DNA of 64,000 bases from Aeromicrobium massiliense JC14 (GTDB taxonomy: Bacteria > Actinomycetota > Actinomycetes > Propionibacteriales > Nocardioidaceae), in contig NZ_HE978636.1 in NCBI RefSeq assembly GCF_000312105.1, forward strand, positions 1,299,479 through 1,363,478. The letters are read 5' to 3'. The number at the start of each line of letters is the position of its first letter. Position 1 is the first letter of the stretch. The notes under the pieces are model-generated. The model saw only the letters and a list, made by a program, of their open reading frames with translations. It was not told the origin of the DNA and did no database searches. Both the position numbers and the translations under genes were made by a program. This document shows positions 56,743 through 64,000 of the stretch, piece by piece.

Positions 56743-58700
56743 AGCACGCCAAGGAGACCGGGCTCGGAGAGCTCGACCTGCACCTGATCGGCGAGGGCCG
56801 GCACGAACGGCTGTGGCAGGCGCTCGGCGCCCACCCGGCCACCGTCGACGGGGTCGCCGGCACGTCCTTCGCGGTCTGGGCGCCCAACGCCCGCACCGTG
56901 CGGGTCGTCGGCGACTTCAACGGCTGGGACTCCGACGCCCACCCGCTGACCCACGCCGACGGTGGCATCTGGCAGGGCTTCGTGCCCGGTGCCGAGCCCG
57001 GCCAGCGCTACAAGCTGCGCCTGGAGGGCCCCGACGGCCAGTGGCACGAGAAGGCCGACCCCATGGCCTTCGCCACCGAGGTGCCGCCGGACAACGCGTC
57101 GGTCATCGCCACCACCACGCACGCGTGGGGCGACGACGAGTGGCTCGAGCGCCGCGCGGCGACCACCTGGTCCGACGCGCCGATGAGCATCTACGAGGTG
57201 CACCTGGGGTCGTGGCGCCAGGGCCTGTCGTACCGCGAGGCGGCCGAGCAGCTGGCCGACTACGTGCTCGAGCACGGCTTCACCCACGTGGAGCTGCTGC
57301 CGATCGCCGAGCACCCGTTCGGCGGCTCGTGGGGCTACCAGGTCACGTCGTACTACGCGCCGACGTCCCGGTTCGGCAGCCCGGACGACTTCCGCTGGTT
57401 CGTCGACCACCTGCACCAGCGCGGCATCGGCGTCATCGTCGACTGGGTGCCCGCGCACTTCCCGCGCGACGCCTGGGCCCTGGCCCGCTTCGACGGCACG
57501 CCGCTGTACGAGCACCCGGACCCGCGCCGCGGCGAGCAGCCCGACTGGGGCACCTACGTGTTCGACTTCGGACGTCCGCAGGTGCGCAACTTCCTCGTGG
57601 CCAACGCGCTGTACTGGCTGGAGGAGTTCCACGTCGACGGCCTGCGGGTCGACGCCGTCGCGTCCATGCTCTACCTGGACTACTCGCGCCAGGACGGCCA
57701 GTGGGAGCCGAACGTCCACGGCGGCCGCGAGAACCTCGAGGCCGTCCAGTTCCTGCAGGAGCTCAACGGCACCGTCGCCAAGCACCACCCCGACACGCTC
57801 GTCATCGCCGAGGAGTCCACGTCGTGGCCGGGCGTCACGGCGCCCACCGGCACCGGCGGCCTCGGCTTCGCGATGAAGTGGAACATGGGCTGGATGCACG
57901 ACACGCTGCAGTACCTGGGTCGCGAGCCCGTGCACCGCTCCTGGCACCAGGACGAGATCACCTTCTCGCTGGTCTACGCCTGGAGCGAGCAGTTCGTGCT
58001 GCCGCTCTCGCACGACGAGGTCGTGCACGGCAAGGGCTCGTTGTGGGGCCGCTCGCCCGGCGACGCCTGGAACAAGGCTGCCGGCGTCCGCTCCCTGCTG
58101 GGCTACATGTGGGCCCACCCGGGCAAGCAGCTGCTGTTCATGGGCGGCGAGTTCGGCCAGTCGGGGGAGTGGTCCGAGGGCCGCTCGCTGGACTGGCACG
58201 AGCTGGACGACCCGCTGCACGCGGGCATCCAGCGGCTGGTCGGCGACCTCAACCGCACGTACGTGGCCTCGCCGGCGCTGTGGTCGCAGGACGCGCGCCC
58301 GGAGGGCTTCGTCTGGCTCGACGCGTCCGACGCCGCGGGCAGCGTGCTGAGCTTCCTGCGGGTGGGCTCCGACGGCACGCAGCTGGCCTGCGTGTGCAAC
58401 TTCTCCGGCGCCCCGCACCTGGACTACCGGGTGGGCCTGCCGGCCACGGGCACGTGGCGCGAGGTGGTCAACACCGACGCCGAGGTCTACGGCGGGTCGG
58501 GCGTGGGCAACCTGGGCCGGGTCGAGGCCACGGACGAGCCGATGCACGGCCAGCCGGCCTCGGCGGTGCTGCAGATCCCGCCCGCGGGCGTGCTGTGGCT
58601 CGTGCACGAGGACGCGTCCGAGACGGTCGGCACGACGCTCGCGGAGGACGCGCTGGAGCCGGACGTGGAGCCGGTCGACGGGGTGTCCGGAAAGGCCTAG
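56739..58700 (+). CDS. glgB: 1,4-alpha-glucan branching enzyme
   Basis: 653 residues, GH13_9. CBM48 ([20 protein letters not shown]) is followed by the barrel: [20 protein letters not shown], nucleophile in [19 protein letters not shown], acid/base in [12 protein letters not shown] and [15 protein letters not shown]. It cuts alpha-1,4 chains and reattaches them by alpha-1,6 bonds, so GlgE products become branched. It is about 80 residues shorter than the 730-residue actinobacterial form because the extra N-terminal beta-sandwich is missing. ATG 56739 overlaps the mak stop. Terminal hairpins follow. Confidence 0.95.
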
Positions 58701-58837
58701 TCCGTTGTGACTAGACGGGACTAGTCCCCGTCCTCTAGTCTTCTGTCATCACTGGTGTGCACCACGGTGAAGAGGAGCCGGCTGGCGATCGGGGGACGTC
58801 AGCCGGCTCTCCTCACCGCTCACGCTGGGGTGGACCG
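58701..58837. other. Structured intergenic segment with CTAG cluster and two hairpins
   Basis: Between glgB and the terminator, CTAG occurs five times in 42 bases (58697-58738), rare in this GC-rich DNA. A nested dyad at 58709-58740 (GACTAG...CTAGTC, ACGGG...CCCGT around ACTAGT) is followed by AGCCGGCTG (58776-58784)/CAGCCGGCT (58800-58808) with a loop holding GGGGG. TAGTCT at 58736 could be a -10 box. It may be a small RNA ending in the 58838 terminator, or an elaborate 3' end of the glgB mRNA. Confidence 0.4.
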
Positions 58838-58873
58838 AGAAGGGGCGACCGCTACGCGCTGGTCGCCCCTTCT
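58838..58873. terminator. Bidirectional terminator between glgB and the AI-2E transporter gene
   Basis: Arms 58838-58850 and 58861-58873 pair perfectly over 13 bp around a 10-base loop, followed by TGTGTG on the plus strand. It separates two convergent genes. Confidence 0.75.
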
Positions 58874-58900
58874 TGTGTGCCCGGCCGGTGGCCGGAGTGG

Positions 58901-60037
58901 TCAGTCCTGCTCGGCCACCGGCTTGCCCGGCTCCTCCAGCGGGGGCCCGGCCTCCTCGGGCACGACGCCCGCCTCGCGGTCGACCCGCTCGAGCAGGTAG
59001 CGCAGGGTCTCGGCCACGGCCGAGGCCACCGGGACGGCCAGGAACGCGCCGGTGATGCCGAACATCGAGCTTCCGGCGGTGACCGAGAGCAGGATGATGC
59101 CGGCGTGCAGGTTCATGCTCTTGCCCTGCAGCCACGGGGAGAGCACGTTGCCCTCGAGCTGCTGCACGGCGACGACGATGGCGAGCGCGATGAGCGCCTC
59201 CTGCCAGCCGTTGGTGACCAGCGTGACCAGCACGGCCAGCGCGCCGCTGACGAAGGCGCCGATGATCGGGATGTAGCCGCCGAAGAACGTCACGACGGCC
59301 AGCGGGACGGCCAGCGGGACGTCCAGGATGATCAGGCCGAGGCCGATGATGATCGCGTCGATCGCGGCCACCATCGTCTGGGCCCGGATGAAGCCGCCCA
59401 GCGTGTTCCAGATGCGCAGGAGCAGCTCGGTCAGGTGACCGCCGACGCGCGCGCCGCCGATGGAGCGGACCCAGGGCAGGAACTTGTGGCCGTCCTTCAT
59501 GAAGAAGAAGGTCAGCACCAGGATCAGCACGAGGTTGACGATGACGCCGGTCGCGACGCCGATCGTGGAGAAGACGCCGGAGCCGATCTGGGTCGCGCTG
59601 TCCTGGATCTTGTCCTGGACGGCGGAGATGGCGTTGGTGATCTGGCCGTTCGTGACCTCGAAGGGGCCGGTGACCAGCCACTCGCGGACCTGCTGCAGGC
59701 CGTCCGAGGCGCCCTCGGCGACGTCGTCGGCCTGGCCGGCGACCTGGGGCGCCAGGATGGCCACGAGGGCGCTGATCAGGGCGAAGAAGCTCAGCATCAC
59801 CGTCACCGCGGCGAGGGCGTCCGGCCAGCCGTGGCGGCGCAGGAACCCGGTCGGCGGCTGCAGCACGGTGGCGACGACCAGGGCCATCGCCAGCGGGTAC
59901 AGCACCATCCAGGTGTGGCCGATCACCCAGCCCAGGACCACCGCGGCCGCCGCGTACACGACGATGCGGATGCCCCACTTCTGCAGGACGGAGAACCCGT
60001 GGTCGACGACGCGGTCGCGGGCGCTCGAGGAAGTCAT
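58901..60037 (-). CDS. AI-2E family transporter (PerM-type membrane protein)
   Basis: 378 residues with about eight hydrophobic segments. Key blocks are LAMALVVATVLQPPTGFLRR, VLTFFFMKDGHKFLPWV, IRAQTMVAAIDAIIIGLGL and GGYIPIIGAFVSGALAVLVT with QQLEGNVLSPWLQGKSMNLH, the AI-2E/PerM family signature. Members have been linked to AI-2 release or Na+/H+ exchange; the substrate here is not known. TAGGGT ends 6 bases before the ATG, and its TAG is also the stop codon of ung just upstream. The C-terminal tail is acidic and Pro-rich. Confidence 0.85.
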   Translation of the reverse strand: MTSSSARDRVVDHGFSVLQKWGIRIVVYAAAAVVLGWVIGHTWMVLYPLAMALVVATVLQPPTGFLRRHGWPDALAAVTVMLSFFALISALVAILAPQVAGQADDVAEGASDGLQQVREWLVTGPFEVTNGQITNAISAVQDKIQDSATQIGSGVFSTIGVATGVIVNLVLILVLTFFFMKDGHKFLPWVRSIGGARVGGHLTELLLRIWNTLGGFIRAQTMVAAIDAIIIGLGLIILDVPLAVPLAVVTFFGGYIPIIGAFVSGALAVLVTLVTNGWQEALIALAIVVAVQQLEGNVLSPWLQGKSMNLHAGIILLSVTAGSSMFGITGAFLAVPVASAVAETLRYLLERVDREAGVVPEEAGPPLEEPGKPVAEQD

Positions 60038-60046
60038 GGCGTCACC

Positions 60047-60724
60047 CTACGGGGCCAGCCGCCAGTCCACCGGGCGTGCCCCGAGCGCCTCGAGCGCGGC
60101 GTCGACGCGGCTGAACGGGCGGGACCCGAAGAAGCCCCGCGACGCCGACAGCGGGCTCGGGTGGGCGCTGGCCACGACCGGCGTGTCGCCGAGCAGCGGG
60201 GCCAGGGCCTGGGCGTCGCGGCCCCACAGCACGGCCACGAGCGGGGCGTCGCGGGCGACGAGGGCGCGGATGGCCTGCTCGGTGACGGTCTCCCACCCCT
60301 TGCCCCGGTGGCTTGCCGCCTCGCCTGGCCGGACGGTGAGCACGCGGTTGAGCAGCAGGACGCCCTGGCGCGCCCACGGCGTCAGGTCGCCCGAGGGCGA
60401 GGGCGGGACGCCGAGGTCGGCCTCGAGCTCGGCGAAGACGTTGACCAGGCTGCGCGGCAGCGGTCGGACGTCCGGCTGCACCGAGAACGACAGCCCCATC
60501 GCGTGGCCGGGCGTCGGGTACGGGTCCTGGCCGACCACGAGCACCTTCACGTCGGCCATCGGCTCGCGGAAGGCGCGCAGCACGGCGTCGCCGGCGGGCA
60601 GGTAGCCGCGGCCCGCCGCGGTCTCGGCGCGCAGGAAGTCGCCCAGGGCGTGGATGCGGTCCTCGACCGGGGCGAGCGCCTCGGCCCAGTCGGGGGCGAC
60701 GAGCTCGGCCAGTGGGCGCCTCAT
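60047..60724 (-). CDS. ung: Uracil-DNA glycosylase, family 1
   Basis: 225 residues. The catalytic aspartate is in [20 protein letters not shown]; the usual Y-H after GQDP is Y-P here, with the loop PTPGHA. The leucine-loop motif is [18 protein letters not shown] with its conserved histidine. [18 protein letters not shown] and [14 protein letters not shown] are also typical. It removes uracil from DNA in base-excision repair. Its ATG overlaps the stop of the MFS gene (ATGA at 60721), so they share an mRNA. Confidence 0.92.
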   Translation of the reverse strand: MRRPLAELVAPDWAEALAPVEDRIHALGDFLRAETAAGRGYLPAGDAVLRAFREPMADVKVLVVGQDPYPTPGHAMGLSFSVQPDVRPLPRSLVNVFAELEADLGVPPSPSGDLTPWARQGVLLLNRVLTVRPGEAASHRGKGWETVTEQAIRALVARDAPLVAVLWGRDAQALAPLLGDTPVVASAHPSPLSASRGFFGSRPFSRVDAALEALGARPVDWRLAP

Positions 60725-61869
60725 GCGTCCACCCGTCCGGCCAAGGCTCGGCGGGCGAGCAGGCCGGCCGCCAGGCAGCCGACCAGCGGCACGAGCAGCG
60801 CGGTCGGCAGCGAGACCCAGGTGCGCAGAAACCCGATGATCGACGGGCCGGCCAGCAGCCCCGTGTAGCCGAAGCTGGTGATGCGGGCCAGGTAGGTGCC
60901 GGCCGCGGTCGGGTCGACGTTGCCGGCGGCGCTGAAGAACTGCGGCACGCAGCCGGCCAGCCCGACGCCGAACAGCGCCCAGGCGGCGATGGCGACAGGG
61001 GCGTTCGGGGCCAGCACCACGCCGAGCATGGCGACGGCCCCCACCAGGGCGGCGATGCTGACGTAGGTGGCCGAGCCGACGCGGGCCACGATCCGGTCGG
61101 CCACCAGGCGGACGATCGTCATGGTCGCCGAGAAGGCGCCGAAGGCCCAGGCGGCCACGGTCTCGGTCGAGCCGAGGCTGTCGCGCAGGTGGACGGTGCT
61201 CCAGTCGTAGGCGACGCCCTCGCTGAGCATGAGCGCGAAGGCGAGCCCGCCGAGCAGCGCGACGCGGGGCGTCCACGGGACGCGACGACGGCCGCCGTCC
61301 TCGGTGGGAGCCGGAGCAGCGTCGGCGAGCAGCGGGCGGCGGCAGACCGCGGCGCCGGCGATCCCGACGATCGCCGCGGCGGACAGCGTCGCCAGCATGC
61401 CGACGTCCTGGCCGATCAGCACGCCGCCCACGATCGCGGCGGCCAGGTTGCCCATCGAGAACAGGGCGTGGAAGGCCGACATGATCGGACGTCCGTAGGC
61501 CCGCTCGACCACGACGGCCTGCGCGTTCTGCGCGACGTCCACGACCCCGTTGGCCAGGCCGAGCACCGCCAGGACGACGGCCAGCGCCACGGGGGACTCG
61601 GCCAGCGCGATGAACGGCAGGACGAGCGCGAGCACGGTCATCGAGACGGCCACGGTGGGCGCGGAGCCGATGCGGTCGATGAGCCGGCCGCCGGCCTGCA
61701 TGCCCACGAGCGCGGCGATCCCGACGAGCAGCAACATCCCGCCGAGGGTCGAGTCGTCGATGCCCGTGCGGTCCTTCACCAGGGGGATGTGCACGATCCA
61801 CATGCCCAGCAGGAAGCCGTTGAGGCCGAACAGTCCGAAGGTGGCCCGGCGGGCTTGGGTCGGCGGCAC
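60721..61869 (-). CDS. MFS transporter, YbjJ-like
   Basis: 382 residues, 12 hydrophobic segments. [20 protein letters not shown] starts helix 1, [20 protein letters not shown] follows with a weak MFS motif, and [20 protein letters not shown] plus [19 protein letters not shown] are the YbjJ/FucP-like blocks. Substrate unknown. TAGGCT lies exactly 6 bases before the GTG at 61869, so the mRNA is leaderless and carries ung as second gene. It faces another MFS gene at 61936, 66 bases away. Confidence 0.82.
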   Translation of the reverse strand: MPPTQARRATFGLFGLNGFLLGMWIVHIPLVKDRTGIDDSTLGGMLLLVGIAALVGMQAGGRLIDRIGSAPTVAVSMTVLALVLPFIALAESPVALAVVLAVLGLANGVVDVAQNAQAVVVERAYGRPIMSAFHALFSMGNLAAAIVGGVLIGQDVGMLATLSAAAIVGIAGAAVCRRPLLADAAPAPTEDGGRRRVPWTPRVALLGGLAFALMLSEGVAYDWSTVHLRDSLGSTETVAAWAFGAFSATMTIVRLVADRIVARVGSATYVSIAALVGAVAMLGVVLAPNAPVAIAAWALFGVGLAGCVPQFFSAAGNVDPTAAGTYLARITSFGYTGLLAGPSIIGFLRTWVSLPTALLVPLVGCLAAGLLARRALAGRVDA

Positions 61870-61875
61870 CCGTCG

Positions 61876-61926
61876 AGCCTATCGACGCGACCCGGAGCCG
61901 TCCTGCCCGGCGTGAGCCCCTAGGCT
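61876..61926. promoter_or_regulatory. Back-to-back leaderless promoters
   Basis: The leftward -10 TAGGCT (61881-61876) serves the GTG at 61869, and a rightward TAGGCT (61921-61926) serves the GTG at 61936. TAGGCTCGACG is present in both orientations, so the promoters are near mirror images over 41 bases. Confidence 0.5.
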
Positions 61927-61935
61927 CGACGCGCT

Positions 61936-63156
61936 GTGTCAGCCGTCGCCGCCTACCGCGAGCTCCTGCGGATCGTCGGGCCCGCCTACGTCCTCGTAGC
62001 CTTCCTCGGGCGAGTTCCGCTTGCCATGAGCCAGATGGGCACCCTCGTGCTGGTCAGCGAGGCCACCGGCCGGTACGCGTACGGCGGCGCCGCCGCCGGC
62101 GTCCTGGCCGTCGCCAACGCCGTCGGGGCACCGTTCTGGGGCACGCTCGCCGACCGTCACGGCCAGCGCGGCACCGTGCTGGTGCAGTCCCTCGCCGGAG
62201 CGGCGGCCCTCGTCGGGCTCGTGGCCGTCGCAGACGAGTCGCCGTGGGCGGCCATCGCCGTCTCGGGCGTGGCCGGCCTGTTCATCCCGCAGGTCGGGCC
62301 GCTGGCCCGCGTGCGCTGGCGGCCGATCGCCGAGGGCGCGGCCGTCGGGCCCCGGGACGACCCGGCCTACCGGCGCATGGTCGTCGACGCCGCGTTCTCC
62401 TACGAGGGCGCCGCCGACGAGGCCTCGTTCGTCCTCGGGCCCGCGCTCATCGGCGTGCTGGCGTTCGTCGGCGAGCCGTCCGTCGCGCTGCTGGTCGGCG
62501 CCGCGCTGCTCGCGGTGTTCGGGACGCTGTTCGCCGTCCACCCCACGGCCGCGCTCACCAGGGTCGACCGCAGCGCCGTGCCGCCGGCCGGACGTCTGCT
62601 GGTGCCCGCCTTCGTGCTCCTCGTCCTGGCCCAGGCCTGGGTCGGGGTGCTGTTCGGCTCGGTGCAGACCGGCACGACCGCGCTCACGACCGCCGCGGGC
62701 GAGCCGGGTGTGGCCGGGCTCGTCCACGCGGTGCTCGGCGTCGGCAGCGTCGCCGCCGGCCTGACCATGGCCGCCGTGCCCGAGCGCATCGGCTACGCCA
62801 CCCGGTCGCTGGCCGCGGCGGTCGCGCTGCTCGTGCTCGCCATGCCGCTGCTGCTCGTCGACACCATCGCCCAGCTCGTCGTCGTGGTGCTGTTCCTCGG
62901 CCTGGCGGTCGCGCCGTACATGATCAGCAACTTCGCGCTGGCCGGGCAGATCGTGCCCGAGCACCGGATCGGCGCCGCCATGACGCTGCTCGCCGGCGCG
63001 ACCGGCATCGGCTACGCCCTCGGCTCCTCGGTCGCCGGGCGCCTGGCCGACGCGCACGGGCACTCCGGCGCCTTCGTCGTCCCCGTGGCGACGGCCGCGC
63101 TCGCGGTGCTGACCGCGCTGGCCGGTCAGCGGGCGAGCCGGCGCTCCAGGGCCTGA
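61936..63156 (+). CDS. MFS transporter
   Basis: 406 residues, 12 hydrophobic segments. [20 protein letters not shown] starts helix 1; [16 protein letters not shown] is the MFS motif A loop, and [20 protein letters not shown] lies in helix 5. The second half ends [20 protein letters not shown]. Substrate unknown; it looks like a small efflux protein. TAGGCT is 15 bases before the GTG. The C-terminal 10 codons overlap the convergent GNAT gene by 31 bases. Confidence 0.82.
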   Translation: MSAVAAYRELLRIVGPAYVLVAFLGRVPLAMSQMGTLVLVSEATGRYAYGGAAAGVLAVANAVGAPFWGTLADRHGQRGTVLVQSLAGAAALVGLVAVADESPWAAIAVSGVAGLFIPQVGPLARVRWRPIAEGAAVGPRDDPAYRRMVVDAAFSYEGAADEASFVLGPALIGVLAFVGEPSVALLVGAALLAVFGTLFAVHPTAALTRVDRSAVPPAGRLLVPAFVLLVLAQAWVGVLFGSVQTGTTALTTAAGEPGVAGLVHAVLGVGSVAAGLTMAAVPERIGYATRSLAAAVALLVLAMPLLLVDTIAQLVVVVLFLGLAVAPYMISNFALAGQIVPEHRIGAAMTLLAGATGIGYALGSSVAGRLADAHGHSGAFVVPVATAALAVLTALAGQRASRRSRA

Positions 63157-63707
63157 CGCGCGTCCGGCCACTCGGTGTCGAGCATCGAGAACAGGTGGGT
63201 GTCACGCCACGAGCCGTCGCGCCGCCGCTTGTGCTTGCGCATGACGCCCTCGCGGGTGGCGCCGAGCCGGGCGATGGCGGCCTGCGAGCGGTGGTTGTGC
63301 TCGTCGGTGTGCCAGACGACCCGCACGCAGCCCAGGTCGTCGAACGCGTGGCGCAGCAGCAGCAGCTTGGCCTCGGTGTTGATGCCCGTGCGCCAGAACC
63401 GCCGGCCCAGCCAGGTGAACCCGATGGCGACGGTGCGCGCGGTCTCGCTCATGTCGTAGTACGACGTCGTGCCGGCCACCTCCCCGCTGGCGCGGTCGAC
63501 CTGCACCCAGGTGCGGTCGGGAAGGGCCAGGGAACGCTCGACCATCGCCTCGGCGTCCTCGAGCGTCCGGGGGCGGGGGAGGGTCAGCCAGGCGAAGACC
63601 TCATCGTCGTCGGCCGCGGCCAGCAGGCCGGCGGCGTGGTCGGGGCGCATCGGCACAAGCTCCACGTGGGTGCCGACGAGGTGCGGGGTGACGGTCCAGT
63701 CGCTCAC
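63126..63707 (-). CDS. RimJ/RimL-like GNAT N-acetyltransferase
   Basis: 193 residues. TPHLVGTHVELVPMRPDHAA, ASGEVAGTTSYYDMSETART, VAIGFTWLGRRFWRTGINTE and TDEHNHRSQAAIARLGATRE with EGVMRKHKRRRDGSWRDTHL show a RimL-type domain. The GTG at 63707 is chosen because TAGGTT lies 7 bases before it; the frame extends 3 codons further to a TTG. Its 3' end overlaps the MFS gene by 31 bases in opposite orientation. Acceptor unknown. Confidence 0.85.
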   Translation of the reverse strand: MSDWTVTPHLVGTHVELVPMRPDHAAGLLAAADDDEVFAWLTLPRPRTLEDAEAMVERSLALPDRTWVQVDRASGEVAGTTSYYDMSETARTVAIGFTWLGRRFWRTGINTEAKLLLLRHAFDDLGCVRVVWHTDEHNHRSQAAIARLGATREGVMRKHKRRRDGSWRDTHLFSMLDTEWPDARQALERRLAR

Positions 63708-63771
63708 GGACGTCAACCTATCGGGGCTGGCGTGGTCCCCTCCACGTGCCGGGAGTCGCGCCCCCGGCGCC

Positions 63772-64000
63772 TCAGCGAGGGTGCAGCGCCTCTCCCAGGC
63801 GCCGGATGCCGGCGACGACGTCGGCCGGCGAGGGGGCCGCGACGTAGCTGAGCCGCAGGCGGTTCGTCGTGGCCCTGGTCGGGTGGTAGTTGCTGCCGGG
63901 GGTGACGGCCACCCCGCGCTGGAGCGCGCGGGCGGCGACGTCGTGGTCCTCCGTCCCGGTGGGCGTCCGCACCCACAGGTGGTAGCCCCCGTGGGCCGGG
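63772..64000 (-). CDS. PLP-dependent aminotransferase, MocR/ARO8-like (partial, N-terminus off the right edge)
   Basis: The last 75 codons run leftward from the window edge to the stop at 63772: GGYHLWVRTPTGTEDHDVAA, VAVTPGSNYHPTRATTNRLR and LRLSYVAAPSPADVVAGIRR. The L-R-L-S-Y/F block near the C-terminus is that of type I aminotransferases and MocR regulators (the arginine that holds the substrate carboxylate). Whether a GntR domain is present cannot be seen here. Confidence 0.7.
   Translation of the reverse strand, partial: PAHGGYHLWVRTPTGTEDHDVAARALQRGVAVTPGSNYHPTRATTNRLRLSYVAAPSPADVVAGIRRLGEALHPR

Noticed and set aside
58776..58873. 6C small RNA, considered because of the C-rich loop on the minus strand
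   Set aside because: Only one loop has a C run and it has five, not six; the second hairpin lacks it. The 6C fold is not supported.

Overview
The window is about 70 percent GC, tightly packed, with many 4-bp ATGA/GTGA stop-start overlaps, frequent GTG starts and many promoters whose -10 box lies right at the start codon (leaderless mRNAs). Together with the GlgE-TreS-maltokinase-GlgB cluster and the CGNR and MHS families, this points to a high-GC actinobacterium; Propionibacteriales such as Aeromicrobium or Nocardioides is my inference, not proven by the sequence alone.

Layout. 1-9.3 kb: accessory zone with two secreted carboxypeptidase-regulatory/Ig-like proteins (one cut by the left edge), a 5'-truncated Ig-like remnant, a broken ardC antirestriction gene, three small GNAT acetyltransferases, GrpB, NudK and an ASCH protein. 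9.4-13.3 kb: a tetR / DHFR-like reductase / DHA2 efflux operon with a leaderless, operator-overlapped promoter, then an EamA exporter. 13.3-23 kb: tetR coupled to a three-domain SRPBCC / thiolase-like / enoyl-CoA hydratase fusion, a double GNAT, a DUF6434 pair, aldehyde dehydrogenase, RutE-type nitroreductase and an MHS symporter. 23-31.9 kb: a hypothetical gene coupled to malQ, then glgX (treX) coupled to treY, and an RraA-like protein. 32-35.9 kb: two divergent, paralogous two-gene cassettes, each a membrane-anchored protein plus a PrsW-type intramembrane protease; this is the best candidate for an undescribed system. 36-48.5 kb: a large surface protein with an LPDAG sorting-like motif, a serine hydrolase, an aldo/keto reductase coupled to treZ, an ABM-GNAT fusion coupled to a CGNR regulator that faces an EamA exporter, DinB, an acyl-CoA ligase, and a methyltransferase flanked by two copies of a palindromic element. 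48.6-58.7 kb: second glgX, a degenerate alpha/beta hydrolase, glgE, treS, mak and glgB. 58.9-64 kb: AI-2E family transporter, ung, two divergent MFS genes, GNAT and the end of a PLP aminotransferase.

Metabolic logic. The glycan genes cover trehalose synthesis from glycogen (GlgX to TreY to TreZ), trehalose-maltose interconversion (TreS), maltose phosphorylation (Mak), alpha-glucan elongation from maltose-1-phosphate (GlgE), branching (GlgB) and maltodextrin recycling (MalQ). They lie in three separate loci over about 35 kb, with two GlgX paralogues. No CRISPR array, rRNA or tRNA was seen.
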